From: Hormoscilla sp. GM7CHS1pb
GTDB taxonomy: Bacteria; Cyanobacteriota; Cyanobacteriia; Cyanobacteriales; Desertifilaceae
Length of the DNA stretch: 64,000 nt
NCBI GenBank assembly: GCA_014323675.1
Contig: JACONN010000002.1
Location: 2,896,001-2,960,000, forward strand
Direction: 5' to 3'
In this document: piece by piece, positions 58,560 to 64,000 of the stretch
Numbering within the stretch: the stretch's first letter is position 1
Layout of the letters: each line of letters begins with the position of its first letter
Notes under the pieces: model-generated
Database searches by the model: none
The model's input: the letters and a program-made list of their open reading frames with translations, nothing else
What the model was told of the DNA's origin: nothing
Made by a program: the position numbers and the translations under genes

Positions 58560-59350
58560 CTCAACGTTCTTCCAATGTTCGAGTTTCCTCTGGGGTGAAA
58601 ACTCTGGACGAAATGTGTGGCGGCGGTTTCTTCAAGGATTCCATTATTCTGGCCACGGGGGCCACGGGTACGGGTAAGACCCTTTTGGTGAGTAAGTTCT
58701 TACAAAATGGCTGTACTAAGGGCGATCGGGTAATCCTGTTTGCCTACGAAGAATCCCGGGCCCAACTGTTCCGCAATGCATCTTCCTGGGGGATCGATTT
58801 TGAATATCTAGAACGCCAAGGATTGTTAAAACTCTTCTGCGCCTACCCGGAATCAGCAGGGTTGGAAGACCACCTCCAGATGATTAAATCGGAGATTACT
58901 GAGTTTAAACCCTCTCGCATCGCGATCGACTCTCTCTCAGCTTTGGCCAGGGGAGTAAGTAACAATGCCTTTCGCCAGTTTGTAATTGGCGTCACTGGTT
59001 ATGCCAAGCAGGAGGAAATTACGGGCTTTTTCACCAATACCACCGACCAGTTCATGGGGTCTCATTCGATTACCGATTCCCACATTTCCACGATCACGGA
59101 TACAATTTTGATGTTGCAGTACGTGGAAATCAGAGGAGAAATGTCCCGCGCCATCAACGTGTTCAAAATGCGGGGTTCCTGGCACGATAAAGGCATCCGC
59201 GAGTATACCATCAGCGCCCACGGTGCGGAAATTAAAGATTCCTTCCGCAACTATGAAGGGATTATCAGTGGTTCTCCTTCTAAGATGTCTGTGGACGAAA
59301 GGGGCGAACTTGCCCGCATTGTCAGAGGGGTGCAGCAGAAAACAGATTAA
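58550..59350 (+). CDS. kaiC: Circadian clock ATPase/kinase KaiC, CII half after frameshift
   Basis: The C-terminal CII domain carries autokinase and phosphatase activity. Walker A T-G-A-T-G-T-G-K-T (~38-46), catalytic E-E-S (~69), and the phosphorylation segment H-S-I-T-D-S-H-I-S-T-I-T with the neighbouring Ser and Thr pair (S431/T432 in the Synechococcus elongatus numbering region) are all intact, as is S-R-A-I-N-V-F-K-M-R-G-S-W-H-D. The tail (R-G-V-Q-Q-K-T-D) is the KaiA-binding segment. It belongs with the CI half in one ~519-residue protein. All catalytic residues look normal. Confidence 0.97.
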   Translation: MRLTQRSSNVRVSSGVKTLDEMCGGGFFKDSIILATGATGTGKTLLVSKFLQNGCTKGDRVILFAYEESRAQLFRNASSWGIDFEYLERQGLLKLFCAYPESAGLEDHLQMIKSEITEFKPSRIAIDSLSALARGVSNNAFRQFVIGVTGYAKQEEITGFFTNTTDQFMGSHSITDSHISTITDTILMLQYVEIRGEMSRAINVFKMRGSWHDKGIREYTISAHGAEIKDSFRNYEGIISGSPSKMSVDERGELARIVRGVQQKTD

Positions 59351-59363
59351 TAAGTGTTAAAGC

Positions 59364-59389
59364 GTAGTAAGCGCTTTAGCGCTTACTAC
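59364..59389. terminator. Palindrome after kaiC, terminator-like
   Basis: gtagtaagcgctttagcgct-tactac is a near-perfect 12-bp-arm palindrome 14 bp past the kaiC stop, between convergent genes. It belongs to the ttcgtagtaa repeat family and has no T-run, so intrinsic termination is possible but not certain. Confidence 0.5.
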
Positions 59390-59401
59390 AAACGGATATT
59401 A

Positions 59402-60229
59402 TCAGCTTAAAAGAGTCAAAATCCCCTCGTACATCTCAATTACCTTGTCTTCACCACCATCAGCAACAATATGGGCAAAAGCGGGGGATGAATTGGCCTC
59501 AATCAGCCACCATTGGCTATTCTTATCAATAGCAATATCTAAACCACAAAAAGGAATCATCTTTTTGACAAAAATTGGCGCACAAAATTGTTTTATCTGG
59601 GCTAATAATCTCCCATCCTCGATTAAAAGTGCCTTGGCCCCCTCCCAATGTAACGGACTTAAATTTCCCTGGAACTTGGCCCCGCGTATACTCTTTTCAT
59701 AAGCAAAAGATAATTCACCATTAACATAAACTGCCCGGTACTCTGTTCTGATGCGCAGATATTCTTGCGCTATGGCTATTCGATCGAAGTCTTTACTGTT
59801 GATATTAAATATTGCCTCGATCGCCTCTTTCAGTTCTGATTTACTATTTACCTTAAAAACATTATTACCAGTCGTACCGCTATTTCTCTTAACTATCAAA
59901 GGATATTGAAACTCCTTGGAAATGCTGGTTAAAATTTCTGCAATAGTTTTTTCTTTTTGCCCCTGAAAATATTTAGGATCGGCATGAGGATTGACAAATG
60001 CTCGGCCACGAGGCATGTTGATGACATCTTTGAAAAAGCTGTAAAAGTAATCTTTATCTTCACATAACCGCGCCACCCCATGGGAGTGTAACGGCGTTGT
60101 AAAATTAATAAACAGGTAGGAATTATTTTTGCCTAAAACTTCCACCATATTCCGATCTTTATGGTAAATTTTATAGTCAACTCCCATTCTTTGACAAGCT
60201 TTAATTAAGACTTTGAGATTTGTGTTCAT
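59402..60229 (-). CDS. ATP-grasp family ligase-like protein
   Basis: ATG 60229 (M-N-T-N-L-K-V-L-I-K-A-C-Q) is preferred to the longer frame to 60295. The 275-residue protein has an ATP-grasp fold: I-V-K-R-N-S-G-T-T-G-N-N-V-F (~110-123, nucleotide-binding loop), A-I-A-Q-E-Y-L-R-I (~150), Y-R-A-V-Y-V-N-G-E (~162) and the Mg-binding W-L-I-E-A-N-S-S-P-A-F (~246-256). Such enzymes join an acid to an amine through an acyl phosphate, as in RimK or peptide-tailoring ligases. Substrate unknown. It converges on kaiC with 52 bp between stops; no precursor peptide gene is visible beside it. Confidence 0.8.
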   Translation of the reverse strand: MNTNLKVLIKACQRMGVDYKIYHKDRNMVEVLGKNNSYLFINFTTPLHSHGVARLCEDKDYFYSFFKDVINMPRGRAFVNPHADPKYFQGQKEKTIAEILTSISKEFQYPLIVKRNSGTTGNNVFKVNSKSELKEAIEAIFNINSKDFDRIAIAQEYLRIRTEYRAVYVNGELSFAYEKSIRGAKFQGNLSPLHWEGAKALLIEDGRLLAQIKQFCAPIFVKKMIPFCGLDIAIDKNSQWWLIEANSSPAFAHIVADGGEDKVIEMYEGILTLLS

Positions 60230-60337
60230 AATACTTACCCTAACCATTTTTGCAGGGTATTCTGCAAGCTTTCCAAGAAGCGCAAGTAGATCCAATGGAG
60301 AAGGATATCAACTGCTTTTGACCACACGCCAATACCA

Positions 60338-60412
60338 CCGGTTGGGTTTCGGACCTCTACCAACCTACAGTCTTCCTATCACCGGTTGGGTTTCGGACCT
60401 CTACCCAACCTA
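60338..60412. repeat. Two direct copies of the ggttgggtttcggacc repeat
   Basis: ccggttgggtttcggacctc-taccaacctac twice in a row (43-bp spacing), the gttgggtt palindrome family, placed just downstream of the tRNA-Arg 3' end. Confidence 0.75.
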
Positions 60413-60416
60413 CAAA

Positions 60417-60489
60417 CGAGCACGGAGGGATTTGAACCCCCGGCACCCAGAACCGGAATCTGGTGCTCTATCCACTGAGCTACGTGCCC
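60417..60489 (-). tRNA. tRNA-Arg (anticodon CCG)
   Basis: Reverse complement gives a full cloverleaf: acceptor GGGCACG/CGTGCTC (one G-T pair), D-arm GCTC-AGTGGATA-GAGC, anticodon stem CCAGA/TCTGG with loop TTCCGGT (anticodon CCG), T-arm GGGGGTTCAAATCCCTC and discriminator G. CCA is not encoded. It reads arginine codon CGG. Confidence 0.95.
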
Positions 60490-60610
60490 TGATATTTTCC
60501 TACTATAGCACTCTGGGGTAAAATTGCAACAATTTTTGGTCAAGATTGACGAAAATTATTGATTTAGACTATCTGTGGCCATAAGGTGGGCATGGCCCAC
60601 CCGACAACAG

Positions 60611-61513
60611 TTATTTCAGCTGAAAGCTAGTACCCCGGTAGCATCCTTGAAAAGAAGTCAGTTGGGTCCTAGTGTACTGTTCCAGTCTCTGCACTAGCAA
60701 AGGCTTGTATTCCAAGGTATTGAGCCATTTATAGGAGAAATGACCTGGACGATACCTAATTCTTTTATGAATATACTTGTCAACGGGAACTCCGTCAACC
60801 CCTGAGATGCTTTGCTGGTGGTATCCATTGAGGATGATCTGCTCGATTTCCACTCCTGGGGACAGGGTGAAATTCCAATGTACCGGTTCATAGGAGGACA
60901 GAGCCAGAATAATAGGTTTCTCTTGACGCTGCACCTTCACCTCCACCAGTCCCGTGGGATGATATCCAGCACTATGGTCCGATCGCGCCTCATATACACT
61001 AATTACATGCAGCTCTTTAGAACCCATAGTTCGGGCAAAATAGGCCGAAAAATCTCCTGAACCACCTTCACCGCAGGCGACTAGAGGAGTTTCGGTTGCA
61101 GCTGGCTGCCGTTCCAGAATTGGCTTCAACCAATACCAACCACCGACACCCACAGCAGCGATCGAAGCGGCACCCACCCCGAGAGGGATGAGATTTTTCA
61201 GGTTGCGGAAACCCTCAGAGTTTGTCAAGCGCTCCAGGTTATCCTTGATAGCGTCACCAATTTCTTGGAAGAAATCGTTGTTGCCATCCAGAGAGGCTAA
61301 CAATGCCAAACTTTCCGGCGCTTCCAGCAGACTTTGCACGTCCGGACCCAGACCTACATAGAGATTTCTGCTGTGCCGGTCTAAAAGGAGCCAGTATTGG
61401 TCTGCTGCGGCCAGGTTATAGTCTTGCACTGAGGGACTGACTTGGGGGTGTTGCAGGAAAACCTGCCAGGCCACACCATTACCGGTGCCGATGTTGTCCC
61501 CATCATTGTACAT
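60611..61513 (-). CDS. Cyanobacterial hypothetical membrane protein (5' end frameshifted)
   Basis: The 300-residue frame has N-terminal A-W-Q-V-F-L-Q-H-P, a predicted membrane helix (L-I-P-L-G-V-G-A-A-S-I-A-A-V-G-V-G-G-W-Y, ~108-127) and a C-terminal beta-rich domain (L-A-L-S-S-Y-E-P-V-H-W-N-F; G-V-E-I-E-Q-I-I-L-N-G-Y-H). The gene probably starts at ATG 61632 (M-S-N-L-V-E-R-L-N-A-T). With one extra C at 61599-61600 that frame reads G-P-S-R-L-E-R-T-L-G-Y-Q-A-N-S-R-W-V-A-W and joins this ORF. Function unknown; the full product would be about 340 residues. Confidence 0.6.
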   Translation of the reverse strand: MYNDGDNIGTGNGVAWQVFLQHPQVSPSVQDYNLAAADQYWLLLDRHSRNLYVGLGPDVQSLLEAPESLALLASLDGNNDFFQEIGDAIKDNLERLTNSEGFRNLKNLIPLGVGAASIAAVGVGGWYWLKPILERQPAATETPLVACGEGGSGDFSAYFARTMGSKELHVISVYEARSDHSAGYHPTGLVEVKVQRQEKPIILALSSYEPVHWNFTLSPGVEIEQIILNGYHQQSISGVDGVPVDKYIHKRIRYRPGHFSYKWLNTLEYKPLLVQRLEQYTRTQLTSFQGCYRGTSFQLK

Positions 61514-61682
61514 GACTTGGTTGAGTTGGGGTTCCCAGTGCCAAGCTACCCAACGACTATTAGCTTGATAGCCTAGAGTTCTTTCCAGTCGGGATGGGCC
61601 GTAGCGTTTAAGCGTTCAACTAAATTGGACATCTCGCTTCCAGGCTGTTTACAGTTTCGTCTATGATAACTTCTTTTGTGGT

Positions 61683-61711
61683 CGGTTGGGTTGAGGTCCG
61701 AAACCCAACCG
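61683..61711. repeat. ggttgggtt palindromic repeat
   Basis: cggttgggttgaggtccgaa-acccaaccg. Same family as 38003, 48731 and 60338. Followed by a gtgggcggtgcccacc palindrome near 61769. Confidence 0.7.
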
Positions 61712-61799
61712 GAGATTGCTGCGGCACAATGGTTCCCGACTGCGGCGCTATGGTTGCAGCCTGCTGCTGGTGGGCGGTGCCCACCCTACCTGTTGCTAC

Positions 61800-62717
61800 C
61801 TAATTTTCGGACAGAATTTTATCGATCTCGTCGGGAGGTACTCCCATTTTTAGTAAACGTTGGGCTAACTTTTCGGCCCGTTGGCGTTCTGCTTCGGTTT
61901 GTTGGCGTTCGGTTTCGACCTCTTGTTCTAAGGTTTCGGCCCGTTGGCGTTCGGTTTCGACCTCTTGTTCTAAGGTTTCGGCCCGTTGGCGTTCTGCTTC
62001 GACCTCTTGTTCTAAGGAAACATTCCGTTGTTCCAAGGTTTCTATTTTGGCTTGTTCTGCTTTAACCAATTCGTCCACTGACGGCGGATCGAGTAATTCT
62101 TTTACCGATAAAGTGAACTCCTCAAACTGACTGGAAATAATTGATTTCTCTTCAGGGAAATCTACAAAACTATATCCTTCTTCATTGTGAGAATTTGCAA
62201 ACACGCGCACTCGTTTCTTTTTCGGATCTACTATCCAGTATTCGGCAATTTCCGCCAGTTCGTATTCGCTGCGTTTAATCTCATAATCATTTTGGCGATT
62301 GCTGCTGACAATCTCTATTACCAGCATGGGCTTTCGATCGAAATCTAAGACACCAGCACCAGGGCGATGACGAACTTCATTCCAAACAGCGTGGCTATAG
62401 ACTACCACATCGGGAATTCGAGATGTATTTTCTTCCGTTCGGACACCGGTTGCTAAACCCTCCACGGCTAAATCCAATTTTTTGGCCGCAAAGTAGCGCT
62501 GGAACTTATGAACCAGAAACCTGTAAATATTGGTATGATTGTGGGTCGTTGCTCCCATGGGTATCAATTTCCCCCTGACTAATTCATAGAGAACACCAGG
62601 TTCTCCTTCATAGGAGAGATATTCTTGGAAAGTGAACAGATGTTCTCCGATGCGATGTTCAATTTCAGGAGGTTCCTTGATGGCCACCTCCGTTCCTGGG
62701 ACGACAGCTTGAGTCAT
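61800..62717 (-). CDS. Uma2-family (DUF820) endonuclease-like protein, second copy
   Basis: ATG 62717 (M-T-Q-A-V-V-P-G-T-E-V-A) matches the start of the Uma2 gene at 39603; longer frames read repeats. The 305-residue product shares most of its PD-(D/E)XK core with that paralogue: Y-E-G-E-P-G-V-L-Y-E-L-V-R-G, R-I-P-D-V-V-V-Y, K-P-M-L-V-I-E-I-V-S-S and A-E-Y-W-I-V-D-P-K-K. Its C-terminal coiled coil is longer, with repeated T-L-E-Q-E-V-E-T-E-R-Q-R-A-E units, and the final K-M-G-V-P-P-D-E-I-D-K is shared. The heptad section differs in unit number and type between the two, showing recent slippage or recombination. Confidence 0.88.
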   Translation of the reverse strand: MTQAVVPGTEVAIKEPPEIEHRIGEHLFTFQEYLSYEGEPGVLYELVRGKLIPMGATTHNHTNIYRFLVHKFQRYFAAKKLDLAVEGLATGVRTEENTSRIPDVVVYSHAVWNEVRHRPGAGVLDFDRKPMLVIEIVSSNRQNDYEIKRSEYELAEIAEYWIVDPKKKRVRVFANSHNEEGYSFVDFPEEKSIISSQFEEFTLSVKELLDPPSVDELVKAEQAKIETLEQRNVSLEQEVEAERQRAETLEQEVETERQRAETLEQEVETERQQTEAERQRAEKLAQRLLKMGVPPDEIDKILSEN

Positions 62718-62756
62718 AATAGACCTCCCTTGCGATCGCGTTATGCAACTATTATA
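62718..62756 (-). promoter_or_regulatory. Conserved 5' module of the second Uma2 gene
   Basis: Reading on the minus strand: TATAAT (62756-62751), then GCGATCGC (62739-62732), then agggaggt (62730-62723), then ATG 62717. Order and spacing nearly equal those before the first Uma2 gene (39565-39602). Confidence 0.55.
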
Positions 62757-62769
62757 GCACGGGTTCAGC

Positions 62770-62992
62770 CCGGGCTCTGCCTCAGAATGTACGTTCCTTG
62801 CCAGAGTCAGGGAACGAGTTCTGGCGTGAGTCAACGATCGCTCTTATACTATCCCTCGTTGCTAGTTTCTAGCTAGCAACGTTTCCAAGAGGCTCTGCCT
62901 CGTGTCCTGACAGGAGGCAGAGCCTCAGAATGTACGTTCCCTGCCAGAGTCAGGGAACGAGTTCTGGCGTGAGTCAACGATCGCATAGCCTG
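62770..62992. repeat. Two direct copies of a ~70-bp palindromic repeat
   Basis: ctctgcctcagaatgtacgt, tccctgccagagtcagggaa, cgagttctggcgtgagtcaa-cgatcgc occurs at ~62774-62840 and ~62923-62985. Between them is aggctctgcctcgtgtcctg-acaggaggcagagcct, itself a hairpin. Related to the gttccc family of the 46545 array. Confidence 0.8.
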
Positions 62993-62999
62993 GGAAACA

Positions 63000-63500
63000 A
63001 TACTGGTAAAATTGTTTTTATTGTACCACAGATGACAGCGATCGGGTTGACGGGGCGATCGCCCTATGTTGCTGGCTCTGCTGGCACCGGTTAATGGGGC
63101 GATCGCCAATGTTATGTAATCGCGAATGTTATGTAATCGCCAAAATAATGTAGGGGCACAGCGCCAGCGTATCAACAGATTATCGGTTCATTCGATCGAT
63201 ATAATATCGCCGTGCCCCGGCCTGTGCGCCCCGGTAAAATGCGATCGCCAATGTCCTGTGTGCCCGGAAATGATGCGATCGCCAATGTTCTGGCGGGGCA
63301 CGGCAATAGAGATCTTTTGGTTTATATTGTTGTTTTATCGGTGCGCTGACGCTGTGCCCCTACCGGTGGCATCTGGTGGTAAGAAACCAGATTTTGAGCA
63401 AAATCTAGTTTCACGGGTTGCGATCGAGAGGTTAGGGTGGTAAGATATAATAGCTAACAGGACGCTATAAGCTGTCCGATTGGTAAGGTGTTACTGTCCC
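63000..63500. other. Intergenic zone of HIP1-linked repeats, no gene
   Basis: Several gcgatcgccaatgt units (63099, 63241, 63276) and two arms around gccgtgcccc/ggggcacggc (63209, 63295) resemble 39390-39470. I find no coding sequence. Confidence 0.5.
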
Positions 63501-63524
63501 CGGTTTTGCAAAAAAACCGGGTTT
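63498..63524. repeat. cccggttttgc hairpin
   Basis: cccggttttgcaaaaaaaccggg: 9-bp complementary arms, tiny loop; a common type of cyanobacterial palindrome upstream of the DUF4347 remnant. Confidence 0.65.
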
Positions 63525-63558
63525 ATGCTATATGAGATATCTACCCACAGATATAAAA

Positions 63559-63889
63559 ATGACCGACAAAACAGAACGAGATTAGACGATTATTTTAGAA
63601 CTCAGATGGAGTCGAACAAATAACTCAGGCATTAGCAGATTATCCCACAGAATCTTTACAGGTAGTTGGCCACGGGGCACCAGGTTGCTTGTATTTAGGC
63701 AAGACCCCTCTGGATAGAGAGAATTTGTCACGATACAGCCAGCAACTGATGGAGTGGGGAGTTGCTGATATCGGACTGTACCCATGTAATGTAGCAGCCG
63801 AAAATAATTCAGAATTTATGTTGCGCCTGCACCAACTGACGGACTCCTCCCCCTTCCCTCTCACCGCCCCTGCCCCCTCCAAATCCTGA
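63559..63889 (+). pseudogene. DUF4347-domain remnant
   Basis: After an ATG at 63559 and early stops, the frame from ~63597 reads S-D-G-V-E-Q-I-T-Q-A-L, L-Q-V-V-G-H-G-A-P-G, L-Y-L-G-K-T-P-L-D-R-E-N-L-S-R-Y and L-Y-P-C-N-V-A-A. This is the DUF4347 domain that stands at the N-terminus of large cyanobacterial cadherin/RTX surface proteins. The rest of such a protein is absent; the frame ends in a proline/serine-rich stretch at TGA 63887-63889. Confidence 0.65.
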
Positions 63890-64000
63890 TATCATAGTCC
63901 TTGTCCTCGTAGTCGCATGGACGCCAACTACACCCACTACCACTGACGATTGTCTGCCCATCGGGACTAAAGACGACGCTAAAAACCGGGTCCGAATGAC
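63861..64000 (-). CDS. WD40-repeat protein, C-terminal fragment (runs off window)
   Basis: From the right edge the minus-strand frame reads H-S-D-P-V-F-S-V-V-F-S-P-D-G-Q-T-I-V-S-G, then D-Y-D-I-R-I-W and a stop TGA at 63861-63863. This is the last WD40 blade of a beta-propeller protein whose larger part lies beyond the window. The insertion of C-S-W-R-P-C-D-Y-E-D-K between strands is unusual for a WD40 blade. Its end overlaps the end of the DUF4347 remnant on the other strand. Confidence 0.7.
   Translation of the reverse strand, partial: HSDPVFSVVFSPDGQTIVSGSGCSWRPCDYEDKDYDIRIWRGQGR

Noticed and set aside
59402..60295. RiPP (graspetide-type) cluster around the ATP-grasp gene
   Set aside because: No precursor peptide, transporter or second ATP-grasp gene nearby.

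Overview
The window is cyanobacterial chromosomal DNA. It carries the circadian clock genes kaiA, kaiB and kaiC, the chlorophyll-pathway cyclase acsF, small cyanobacterial families (Ycf20/DUF565, DUF2996, DUF309), and very many copies of the HIP1 octamer GCGATCGC. The abundance of dispersed repeats, TPR, WD40, LRR, RTX and VCBS proteins, decayed toxin-antitoxin genes and Uma2 nucleases suggests a large, plastic genome such as a filamentous or mat-forming lineage. Genus cannot be decided from the sequence.

Layout. 1-11.7 kb: an LRR-RTX surface protein broken by a frameshift, two tandem TPR-glycosyltransferase genes, a broken TIGR03032/acetyltransferase gene, and the first copy of a 3,499-bp block (M48 protease, TM2 protein, MITE, SPFH protein) spliced into broken genes, then a VCBS protein. 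11.8-20.1 kb: uvrC, a phosphoesterase, trmB, a dead endonuclease/exonuclease/phosphatase gene, a K+ channel, an orphan cytosine methyltransferase and an outer-membrane-like protein whose 5' end meets an IS1182-family element (20.1-22.0 kb). 22-30.7 kb: acsF, the second and intact copy of the 3.5-kb block, folP, tpiA, DUF2996, HD hydrolase. 30.7-39.6 kb: a defence and toxin graveyard with an IS1-family element, DUF6887/6888 remnants, a truncated HindIII-family restriction enzyme, a toxin with two antitoxins, typA, a HEAT protein and a dead VapBC pair. 39.6-53.4 kb: Uma2, a kinase/beta-helix protein, a metal-dependent hydrolase, an HtrA-like protease, a DUF58 protein, a seven-unit 101-bp tandem array, a 32-residue membrane peptide, DUF309, glycerate kinase, Ycf20 and a GT39-like transferase. 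53.5-60.5 kb: a CBS/histidine kinase gene divergent from kaiABC, an ATP-grasp enzyme and tRNA-Arg(CCG). 60.6-64 kb: a hypothetical protein, a second Uma2, repeats, a DUF4347 remnant and the end of a WD40 gene.

Three themes stand out. (1) An IS1-family transposon and at least three non-coding elements share the same terminal inverted repeats, so a MITE family is probably mobilised in trans. (2) Short palindromic repeats sit inside reading frames (uvrC, trmB, TPR genes, an antitoxin, an outer-membrane protein), often in frame. (3) At least seven genes, including core genes kaiC and typA, are split by single-base indels, mostly in homopolymer runs. That pattern points to sequencing error more than to biology and should be settled before any gene is called dead. 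I found no CRISPR array and no clearly new defence system. The best candidates for something undescribed are the structured non-coding block at 9239-9726 (repeated at 25733-26220), the IS1/MITE family, and the CBS-domain kinase beside the clock genes.
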